Origin: Vitellaria paradoxa
Lineage: Eukaryota > Streptophyta > Magnoliopsida > Ericales > Sapotaceae
Reading direction: 5' to 3'
DNA length: 64,000 bases
Assembly: GCA_019916065.1 (NCBI GenBank)
Contig: CM034233.1
Location: 47,508,141-47,572,140, forward strand
Below are positions 55,651 through 64,000 of this stretch, piece by piece (within the stretch, counting starts at the first letter, position 1; each line of letters opens with the position of its first letter). Both the position numbers and the translations under genes were made by a program. The notes beneath the pieces were generated by a model. That model ran no database searches, had not been told where the DNA came from, and was given only the letters and a program-made list of their open reading frames with translations.

Positions 55651-55928
55651 AATACACATTTCATCCTCAGCACATACAAACATTCATGCATAAGGATTAC
55701 ATAAGACCACAAACCTAACTCTATGTAGCATCATACTGGAAGTCTCATCCCCAGCAGGATTCATCTTCTACAGAGCATTTCTAGTAGGAATCAGAAGCAA
55801 ACTTAGCATTTAATTTGCATTTAGAGTCTATTTAGCATATTGAACCCCTTAGGTCATATCATTGACACATAGGCAAACATTACATTACATTTTCACACAT
55901 GAGCTAGGCTCGACCACCTAATGCCTAA

Positions 55929-57622
55929 TGATTACACTTGAAAAGTGTAATTACAAAGCATAATTTAAAACATAAATCGTGCATTTATTTAATTAATTTT
56001 AAAGTTTTAGTTATGTTTGTAATTTATGGTATTTTGTTTTCAAAATGCAGAAAAAAGTTAAAAATTATCAAAATAAGCAGTGGTGAAGAGACTGAAGAAG
56101 CTGCTATGGTCCAGGCACCTCGATGGGTGGTCTGGGCTAGAGCCAAAGCAAACCGGAGTAAGGAAGTCCAAGAGTAGGCTTTGGTGTCATTTGAGGCATT
56201 TCGCTGAACACTTGGCATGTATGGAGAAAACAGCTTGAAGACAAAAATGCCGATATATCCAATGACTTTCAAGACTTCCCTAACATCCCAAGAGCCATCC
56301 CAAGGAATGAGATCAGTTACCATGGCTGCCGAGGAGAAGAAAATGGTTCAAAGTTCAAAATGGTTGAAGTGGTGTGTAGTTGAAGTTTCAACTTGACACC
56401 CTATCAGTTTTTTAATCATAACTTTTTGTTCACAACTTGGATTGACCTGATTCCTTTTGGATTGGAAAGAAGACTCAAAGGGCTACAACTTTTGTGTTTT
56501 AGCTAAAGCTTGAATCCATCGTCTTCAAGGTCAAAATTGCATTAGAAATTAAGAATAGAAAGCTGCCAAAAGCAAGACACAAATTGAAAAGGAAGTACAC
56601 TGTGGTTTGGATAGCCCCACGAGTGGTCCAGACCACAACATGTTGATATGCACGTTTATGTTAATTTTTAGGGTTTTCTTTCTTGCAAATAAAATAAGAA
56701 TGTGTACAGCCGTTCAGGGAACTTTACACTTATGCTTTTCTTTGTAATTTGTAGGTTAGTTTTTCATTAAAAATAGATTAGTGTAGAGAGTTTTCAGTTT
56801 AGTTTCTTGAAGAATTTTTGGATTGATTGCTTTCGGATTCGAGTTTAATTCATTGCGAAGAATGGTACACGCTTTGTTTTATACAATGAAATTTATTTTA
56901 TTTTTGTATTTTCTTTTTATTTGTTGTTTTTTTATTTCATCCATGTTAGGCTAGATTTTTATTATTGATTCTACCCATCAATGATGGGTAGATCTTTATT
57001 TGAATGTTGGATGTGATCGAATCCAAGCATGCAATGTAAAAGTTGCATGTTAGGGTTCTTGTTCTCTAAGTTTACTTTCTAATATTTTTAAAACCTTCGC
57101 AAACTTGTGTAGTTGATCATATTTCCTTGAAATCACTAGTAACTATACAAGATTATAACTTTTTTAATACTTTGAAAACAAACATAATAGATTTAGATAT
57201 GCTTTCTGGTTTTCTTTCTCTTTTGATTTTCAAAGCCTTCGAAAACGTGTAACCTCAATCATATTTCGTTGAAATCCTTGATGACGTTACATGATTAAAA
57301 CTTGCTTTGTATTTTAAAATCAAAGAAAAGAGATCTGGACCAAATAATGTTTTCAATATGATATCTTTCTGGTTTTATTTATCCTAAACATGATTTTAAA
57401 ACTTGGAAATTAAAGCTTTCACAATAAAATCTTTTCGGTCTACTTTTCCTAAATGTGAGCTGTAAACCGAGATAATGATTACATCTAAACATAGGAATAA
57501 GGTATTCATCTAGATTTGTAGGTTGAATCAAGATCTTAAATTATCTTGAATGCGTAATGTCATTGCTTTCATTTTAATTTAATTTAATTGTTGCAGTTTA
57601 GTTTATTTATTTTAGTAGTTAG
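55929..57622 (+). repeat. Athila-type LTR, interrupted by the copia element
   Basis: It starts TGATTACACTTGAAAAGTGT, as in the LTR at 27436, and follows the same course: AAAATGCAG, a CTGTGGTTTGG...GTGGTCCAGACCACA dyad at 56600-56637, and CATATTTC...GAAATCACT repeats. The usual end (ACATTTTAGGGTCAGTCA) is not reached because a copia LTR starts at 57623. The rest must lie beyond the window. Whether it is a solo LTR cannot be told. Confidence 0.8.
57618..57622. repeat. Probable left target-site duplication GTTAG of the copia element
   Basis: GTTAG precedes the LTR start TGTTAAGAAC. The right copy would be outside the window, so this is unconfirmed. Confidence 0.5.
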
Positions 57623-58450
57623 TGTTAAGAACAAATATTGTAAATTGGCAAATCCATGATCAAAGAAAAGTGTTTGTACTTTTAGACTTAGTGTAGGCTA
57701 AGGCACTAGAGTCTTAAGTCAAATAGAATTCCGAAAGGCCTTAGAAGAACTGTTTCCATAATGGTTGGAAGTCTTAAAGAAGCCAAACAAATGTCAGAAC
57801 TAATTCACGTAGGAAGCCTGCAGTTAGGCGTGGGAAAATCCAAAGAGCAGAACTTCAAAAATTTGCCGTGTGGGAAGTTTGCTCTAAGTCACAGGATGGC
57901 CGCGGGAAGGTTGCGGGATGGCCGTGGGATGACTGCAGGTGCGCCCTTCTCGCGAGTATACTTTTCAGCCTATTTTGTCAAGCTTTTAAACCCTAGCCAC
58001 CTCAGTTTGTCTATATATATCCTTTGGATGTCTTCATGGTTAAATACAGAGAGAATATACAACAGTTTGTGAGCCAGAAAAGTCAGAACATTCTCTCAAT
58101 CACTTAACCAAGCATTCTAGCATCTATATGATTCGAAGGAGTTTGAATCTTGGAAGAGCTGAGGATTCAACACTTGAAGTTGTCGAGGACTCGGTGTTGT
58201 GCCTTCAAGGAGTCGAAGGGCTTTCGCTAAAAGAGTTGGTGAATCAAGAAGTCGAGCAAACGTCAATAGAGTATAGAGTCGAAGAGTCGATTTATCAAGG
58301 GTTTGAGTTTGTAACCAACGTTTGTTTTTAGTGAAAGTTTTGTTTAAGGTTTCCCCTTATGGGTTTCCTCATTTTGTTTATCTTACCTTCTGCTATTTTG
58401 TGATTGTGGTTGATTGATTGGGATCTTTAGCAGCAAATTACGTATTTTCA
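57623..58450 (+). repeat. 5' LTR of the copia element
   Basis: It starts TGTTAAGAACAAATATTG and ends TACGTATTTTCA, 828 bp, with a TATA-like CTATATATATCC at about 58010 and the primer site two bases after the end. Two ORFs in it (57761 and 58128) have no known features. Confidence 0.75.
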
Positions 58451-58452
58451 AT

Positions 58453-58464
58453 TGGTATCAGAGC
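58453..58464 (+). other. Primer binding site, tRNA-iMet type
   Basis: TGGTATCAGAGC is the exact complement of the plant initiator Met-tRNA 3' end. Confidence 0.9.
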
Positions 58465-58503
58465 GGGTTCATTTTTAAGAATAAAACATGATCCTATTTG
58501 CTG

Positions 58504-60132
58504 ATGGATCCTCCTAGAGAAGGCGATTCGAGTACTAGACCCTTGTGGTTTGATGGCACCAACTATGCGTATTGGAAGGTTTGAATGAGAGCACATCTAA
58601 TCTCATTGAATATCAATGTTTGGCTATTTATTGAAAATGGTTAGGTAAAGCCAACTTATTCTGTCAATAACATAATAGTTGAAAAGCCTATGGATATGTG
58701 GACCAGGGCAGAGCAGGAAAAGGCAGAATGTAACTACAAAGCCCTGAGCTCTATTTTCTGCGCAGTCTCTGCCGATGAGTTTAGGAGAATTTCAAGTTGT
58801 GAGATTGCCAAAAAAGCTTGGAAGATTCTTAAATTAACTCATGGAGGAAACTCTACGGTCAAAAAGTCTAAGCTCCAGAAAATAACCTCTGAATTTGGAA
58901 ACTTGAAGATGTCTGAAGACGAACCTTCTGATAACCTTTATGCGAAGCTCAGTGATATCATCAATACAAGTTTCAATCTTGGAAAACCTATTCCCAATCG
59001 AAAGATTGTGAGTAAGATTTTTCGATCCCTTCCTATGTCCTTTCAAGCTAAAGTTACAGCCATAGAAGACGCCAGAGATGTGGATTTAATGAGAGTTGAA
59101 GACTTGGTTAGCTCTCTACAGACATATAGGCCAATATGATAAAACCAAAGAAGATGAAGGGTGTTGCACTGAAATCAGTTAAAGAGGATGACTCCTCTTC
59201 TAGTGATGATTCAATTCCTTCCATTGAAGAAGTAGCGCTGTATACGAAGAAGATTAGGAAGTTTTTCAAGAAGAAAGGTGGGAAACCTGATAAGATCAAG
59301 AAGAATGAAAAATCCAAAGGTGAGAAGTCTTCTGAACCCAGAAAGAAGGAGAATAAGTTTAAGGGGGTGAAGTGCTATGAATACCAAAGGTACGGACATA
59401 TAGCTCAGGTCTGTGGAAATAAGAAGAACAAGAAGAAGGTTCTAAACGCTACCCTAGATGATACAAATGAATCGAGCACCTCATCATCTTCTGAAGATTT
59501 TTCAGAAAATTTCATAGCTTTCATGGTAAGGAGCACGGGATCTATAAGTTCTAAAGACTCATCTGGTTCCAAGAATTCAAAGGAAGACTCTTCAGAAGCA
59601 GAATCAGAACATGAGGATGACGAAGAAGAAGTGGACATTCATGATGCCTATGAACAGCTATATCAAGATTGTCAAAAGTTCCACAAGCAAAATGAAAAGT
59701 TGACCGTGAAGAATAAGATGTTAAAGAGGGAAAAAGACAGTCTGAAGGTTACCCTAGAAGAATTATAAACTAAGTTTGAAGCACTTGAAGCAAGCAAAAA
59801 TTCTCAAGAGGAGTTGATAGCTGCACTAAAGACCAAATTGGAACAAAGAGATAATGATGTGAAAGAGGCACATGGTAAGATGCAATCTATGAAATCCAAG
59901 ATGAATTTAGCTTCCTCCAAACTAGATGACATACTGGCAGTTCAAAGAAGTCCAAACAATAAAAGTGGACTTAGATATACTGGAGAGAAGCAAACCACAA
60001 AAGATGCATCTACAAGTAGTCAAAAGATCAAGGTAATCAAGATCCAGCCTCCTAAGTCTGCTATATTCCAAAATGGGAAATCAACAGCTCAAACATTTAA
60101 GCACTTGAAAGATAAATAGCCTGTACAAAATT
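58504..60132 (+). pseudogene. Copia gag, broken
   Basis: Frame from the ATG at 58504 (MDPPREGDSSTRPLWFDGTNYAYWKV*MRAHL), with TGA at about 58582 (from CGA) and TAG at about 58642. The UBN2-like domain is at about 58690-59125 (KKAWKILKLTHGGNSTVKKSKLQ, SLPMSFQAKVTAIEDA). A 1-nt deletion near 59128 (QTY/EANMI) shifts the frame. Then follow a Lys-rich part, a first knuckle CYEYQRYGHIAQVC with Cys-to-Tyr, a Ser/Glu-rich part and a coiled-coil stretch with TAA at 59766 and TAG at 60118. It is interrupted at 60138. Confidence 0.85.
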
Positions 60133-60137
60133 CTTAG
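60133..60137. repeat. Target-site duplication CTTAG, left
   Basis: CTTAG recurs at 61420-61424 and flanks the solo LTR. Confidence 0.88.
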
Positions 60138-61419
60138 TGTTGGAATCAAGAACGCAGCGGAATAGGTTTTAAAAAAAAAATCGAATCGATCATGCATGAA
60201 AATTTATAAACTTCTTTATATAATTGTATTCAAAATACAAAAGCGAAATTAAATTAATAAACAAAACTAACATTTTGTTATTTCTTGATTTGATTTTGGT
60301 TTCTTGAACTTTTCTTCTTCTAACGGTTAAGACGCCTAGGTTTTCTGCTCTTTCTCCTATTAGGATCCCCTCAGGGTTTTTTGATGTCTAGGGTTGTGTG
60401 GGCAACCTAACAGACTGATCCTTTATATAGGCAAGAGCAGAGGACCTAGGTGCAAATAAACTTAAGTTGGCTAATTAGGAAATTACCCATAATTATTTCA
60501 TAATTATGAATACATCCCCTAATAATTATACCTTACTCCACTAAAAAGGTATAATTGAACTCCAACCCTAGTTTATTGAAATAATTTCACGAAATACCTT
60601 ATTCACTCTTTAGTTCTGCAATTGAGCCCCTCCACTAGATACTGAGACAATTAGAATTAAGAAGCTACCCAATTCTAATTGATACATCCTTCCATATTCT
60701 AAGAACTATTATTCTAATCATTTTGTGTTGGTCACCATCTTAATAACATATTATTAAGATGACCGGATCCGGATTTAATGATTAGTTAATATTCTTAATA
60801 TGGATAATATCCTATCTCAAATGAGATTGTAGATTCCATCTTGATAGTGTATGTTCCCTAGTTTTATATAATGATTTTCCAAAACACTGAGGTGTTGGCC
60901 TAATGATAATCAGCCTCACACCTAATGAATTAAAGTCATCATTACATAAAATAGTGCCCATCACTATCTCAGGATTTAGAGCAATTGCTTAGAATGAACA
61001 TAAGAAATACATCAATGTGGATAGCATAGCTTAGATGTGTTTCTTATCATTGTCCTGTTCAGTGTCTTTCACACCAACACTTTAGATTCAAAGTCCACTA
61101 CTCTAATGATTGAGATAAATCATTCTATCATATAGAAATCTAAAATGTTACAATCTTTCAGTTGAAATGTCCCCATCTCAACATTGACTGTGAACAAATC
61201 TAGATTGATTAATACTTAAATTCATATCTCCTGTGTATGAAACACTTTCATGCACGTGAATCAAGTTCATTAATCAATCAATGATTACATTTATCACATG
61301 AAATATATGCATCCATAAATAATAAAAAAAAAAACTTTAGATAAACTAAATAATAATTCTTTGCTAAAATAAAAATAGCTCATCATTTAATATATGACTT
61401 TAGGGCATACATCTTAACA
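60138..61419 (-). mobile_element. Solo copia LTR inserted in the copia gag
   Basis: 1282 bp between CTTAG duplications, with TGTTGG...TTAACA ends on the plus strand. On the minus strand it starts TGTTAAGATGTATGCCCTAA and ends CCGCTGCGTTCTTGATTCCA plus ACA, a form typical of plant copia LTRs, so I place its sense on the minus strand. It has no internal region. LTR plus TSD adds 1287 bp, a multiple of three. Confidence 0.82.
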
Positions 61420-61424
61420 CTTAG
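61420..61424. repeat. Target-site duplication CTTAG, right
   Basis: Matches 60133-60137. Confidence 0.88.
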
Positions 61425-62795
61425 AAATTCCAAGGTATGCCTTTCACTCCTCAAAGAAAATTTGTCCCTGTATGTCATCACTGTGGTATTCTTGGCCATA
61501 TAAGACCTAACTGTCATAAACTTTATGGACTACCCATAACTGATGTAAATCAAAGAAGACCTATAGATCAAAATCACCAAAATTATGCTAACAATTTTTA
61601 CAACAGGTTTAATGTGTTAAACAACTATAATCCCTCTACTGATTTTAAATATCATTTGCATAGGACAGCTAAAAACTATTTTTATTCAAAAACATCTCGT
61701 TTTCAGAAAGTTGGTCCTGAAACTCAAAAACAATCTATTAAGAATCATTTTTTAAAAAATAAGGCCGTGAGAAAAACTTTGAAAACCAAAACTGCTTGGG
61801 TACGAAAATCTAATTTAAATTGTTTTATTGTTCACACAGCCTTAAAAGCATTGAACTCAAACATGTGGTACCTTGACAGTGGTTGCTCTAGACATATGAG
61901 TGGGAATAAAAGTTTGTTTTCAGATTTTCAAATTTTTGAGGGAGGTGTAGTAACTTTTGGTGATGGCAGTACATCCTGTGTTTTGGGTAAGGGAAACATA
62001 AAAACCCGAGGGTTAGAATGTTTCAAGGATGTACTGTATGTTAAAGGTTTATAGGTTAATTTGATTAGCATAAGTCAGTTGTGCGATGCCAAACTTGTTC
62101 ATTTTTCAAAATCTGATTGTAAAATTGTTGATTCTCATGGAAAAACCATTTTAACTGGTATTCATACTACTGATAACTGTTATGGTGTATCTAATTCTAA
62201 AGGTCTCATGTGCAATTCTGCAAGCTTGATTAAGTCAGACCTCTGGCACCAAAGACTTTGGCACATCAATTTTAAAGTGCTCAATCAATTGCCTAAGTTT
62301 GAGTTAGTTAGAGGTCTACCTAAATTGGGAATAGACCAGAAGGGTGTGTGTGGGCCTTGTCAAATGGGGAAATATATTAAAACTGCACATAAAAAGGGTC
62401 AAAGTTTGAAGACTATGGAGCCTCTTAACTTAGTTCACATTGATTTAACGGGACCCACACGCACTGAAAGCTTAGGCGAAAAGAAAATATATATTTGTTG
62501 CTGTTGATGATTGCACTCGTTTCACATGGTTGATTTTCTTGCTGAAAAATTTGATATTTTTGACTCTTTTAGAAACTTATGTTTGAGACTGCAACAAGAA
62601 AAACAAAGAAAAATTGGATTCATTACCAGAATCAGAAAAGATCATGCGAAGGAGTTTCAGAATTCATCATACAGCGATTTCTATGAAGCAAATGAAATAA
62701 AACATGAATTCTCAGCACCTAAAACTCCACAACAAAATGACGTCGTTGAAAGAAAAAATAGAGTACTTCAAGAGATGGCTACTGTTTCATAGAAG
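61425..62795 (+). pseudogene. Copia gag end, protease and integrase, broken
   Basis: The second gag knuckle is CHHCGILGHIRPNC (about 61462-61503). The protease site is MWYLDSGCSRHMSGN (about 61863), with DSG intact. The gag pre-integrase/HHCC finger is DLWHQRLWHINF...CGPCQMGK. The integrase core starts LVHIDLTGPTRTES. A 1-nt insertion near 62487 breaks the frame before VDDCTRFTW. The D and E of the core (RKDHAKEF, VVERKNR) remain. It stops at TAG 62790-62792 with the frame disturbed afterwards. Confidence 0.87.
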
Positions 62796-64000
62796 ATCAC
62801 TGCCAAGGAAGTTTTGGGCAGAAGCAATTAACACTACTTGCTACATAGTAAATAGGGTGTACCTCAGACTTGGAACAAAATAGACCCCCTATGAACTATG
62901 GAACGGTAAGAGGCCTAGTGTGAAGTATTTCTGAGTTTTTGGGAGTAAGTGCTTTATCCTTAGGGATAGAGAACAACTTGGTAAGTTTAACTCCCGAAGC
63001 GATGAAGGAATCTTCCTAGGCTATTCCACTAACAGTCACGCTTTCAGAGTTTTTAACTTAAAAAATAACACTGTTATGGAATCAATAAATGTAATAATTG
63101 ATGATACTAATTCTTACTCTTCAGTTCAATAGGATGATCATGACAATGTGATACCTCTAATGACTCTAGTTGAACAATCTGAAGCCTCAATAGATGTAAG
63201 TGATATATCCAAAAGGGACGATGAGAAAAGTACTGAACAGGAACCATCTTCAAGAATTAAGCTCTACCATCCAGCCTCACAAGTGATTGCAGATGTAAAG
63301 CACCCAATGAAGACGAGGAGACAACTTTAAAATGAGGTATCACATCTTTGTTATGTCTCTTCTTTAGAACCTAAAATTGTGAATGAAGATCTTAATGATG
63401 ATTTTTGGTTGAACACTATGCAAGAAGAGTTAGGACAATTTGTAAGAAATGATGTATGGACTCTTGTACCTCGCCCTTCACATGTGCATGTTATAGGCAC
63501 AAAGTGGATTTTCAAAAACAAAACTGATGAGTTTGGAACAGTCATTAGAAATAAGGCTAGGTTAGTTACACAAGGATATATTCAAGTTGAGGGTATTGAC
63601 TTTGATGAAACCTTTGCTCTTGTGGCTAGATTAGAATCTATAAGAATTTTGTTTGCCATGGCATGTTACTTGAAGTTTAAACTATTTCAAATAGATGTTA
63701 AAAGTGCCTTTTTTAAATGGTTTTTTAAATGAGGAAATTTATGTAGAGCAGCCTAAGGGATTTTGTTGATCTTCACTTTCCAAATCATGTGTTTAAACTA
63801 AAAAAGGCTCTCTATGGACTCAAACAAGCTCCTAGAGCTTGGTATGAAAGACTTGCCACCTTTTTGATAGACTCTAGATTCATGAGAGGTAATGCTGACA
63901 AAACCCTATTCATTCGTAGAGATTCAAAACACACTTTGATTGCACAAGTTTATGTTGATGATATTGTTTTTGGATCTACCTCTCCTGAATTTGCTCATGA
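62796..64000 (+). pseudogene. Copia integrase C-terminus and reverse transcriptase, partial and broken
   Basis: From 62796 the integrase tail continues with frame changes (FLGYSTNSHAFRVFN, about 63015). An acidic linker follows (63148-63330). The RT starts near 63390: WLNTMQEELGQFVRNDVWTLV, GTKWIFKNKTDEFG, RNKARLVTQGYIQVEGIDFDETFA, FQIDVKSAF. A frameshift lies near 63710. YVDDIVFGST at about 63952-63981 holds the intact catalytic YVDD. The window ends inside the RT. Confidence 0.87.

Larger units (their letters stand above)
53249..55928. other. Unclassified AT-rich region with promoter-like and repeated parts
   Basis: I find no protein with recognisable domains here. The left end (53249-53650) looks like a promoter or LTR U3-R region in the plus sense. 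The middle (53815-54215) is low-complexity CATGCCATGACAT-like sequence. Two tandem-repeat blocks follow (54640-54880 and 55205-55650). The region may be the remains of another LTR element of which I cannot identify the lineage. The ORF at 53895 (His/Tyr/Met-rich) is an artefact of the CATGCCAT repeats. Confidence 0.5.
57623..64000 (+). mobile_element. Ty1/copia retrotransposon (SIRE-like, tentative), cut by the window end
   Basis: It has a 5' LTR (57623-58450), a tRNA-iMet primer site, a UBN2-type gag, a coiled-coil-rich gag extension, knuckles, a protease remnant, integrase and the first part of RT, in the copia order (integrase before RT). The long gag and motifs such as NLISISQLCD and YVDDIVFGST point to the SIRE/Maximus group, with moderate certainty. 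It carries a solo LTR insertion and several frameshifts. Confidence 0.88.

Noticed and set aside
57761..58331. Two plus-strand ORFs of 103 and 67 codons
   Set aside because: Both lie in the copia 5' LTR upstream of the primer site. They have no domain and no relation to gag.
29036..58464. tRNA genes suggested by tRNA-like sequence at 29036, 39331, 44986 and 58453
   Set aside because: These are primer binding sites of 12-18 nt next to LTR ends. No full cloverleaf sequence was seen anywhere in the window.

Overview
This window is plant nuclear DNA, most likely from an angiosperm. It holds no intact protein-coding gene and no recognisable host gene. The plant assignment rests on 18S-5.8S-28S rDNA with plant-type ITS and spacer, L1-type LINEs carrying a DUF4283-like domain plus zinc knuckle, and Ty3/gypsy and Ty1/copia elements with plant tRNA-Asp and tRNA-iMet primer sites. 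Nearly all reading frames are broken. Many stops look like C-to-T decay (CAG to TAG, CGA to TGA, TGG to TAG/TGA), which fits heavily methylated, silent DNA.

Layout, left part (1-36851). Three degenerate 35S rDNA units lie head to tail with the rRNA sense on the minus strand. Unit A has 18S (1-297 and 5997-7252), 5' ETS, an intergenic spacer (IGS) with ~575-bp repeats, and a deleted 28S (11846-13711). Unit B has ITS2, a half 5.8S, and an 18S 3' piece that ends inside a LINE fused directly to the 5' part of a 28S at 16949/16950. Unit C has ITS2, a complete 5.8S, ITS1, 18S, ETS and IGS. Each of the three 18S genes is split by a LINE (A 298-5996, B 14473-16949, C 18619-24243) at exactly the same nucleotide and in the same orientation, antisense to the rRNA. 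A and C each have 16-bp target-site duplications. LINE A is only about 60% identical to LINE C in protein, whereas the flanking 18S pieces are nearly the same. Repeated, site-specific insertion into 18S by a plant L1 lineage is therefore the best reading, and it is the most interesting signal here.

The IGS repeats each carry, on the minus strand, a TATATA(A)GGGGG motif like the plant Pol I start site, so the spacer once held multiple spacer promoters. The unit C spacer is split by an Athila-like Ty3/gypsy element (27436-36364, TSD CATTG), itself hit by a MITE-like insertion.

Layout, right part (36852-64000). This is a nest of LTR elements. A minus-strand gag-only element (TR-GAG-like) has one LTR (39354-41072) shared between two internal regions. 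A chromodomain-type gypsy element (43169-53243, TSD CTTGC) carries a solo LTR (45025-46682, TSD CTTGT). An unclassified stretch (53249-55928) has a TATA box and several tandem repeats. An Athila-type LTR (55929-57622) is interrupted by a copia element (57623 to beyond the window end), which in turn carries a solo copia LTR (60138-61419, TSD CTTAG).

All boundaries were set by eye from repeats, TSDs and conserved motifs. Identity values are eye estimates.
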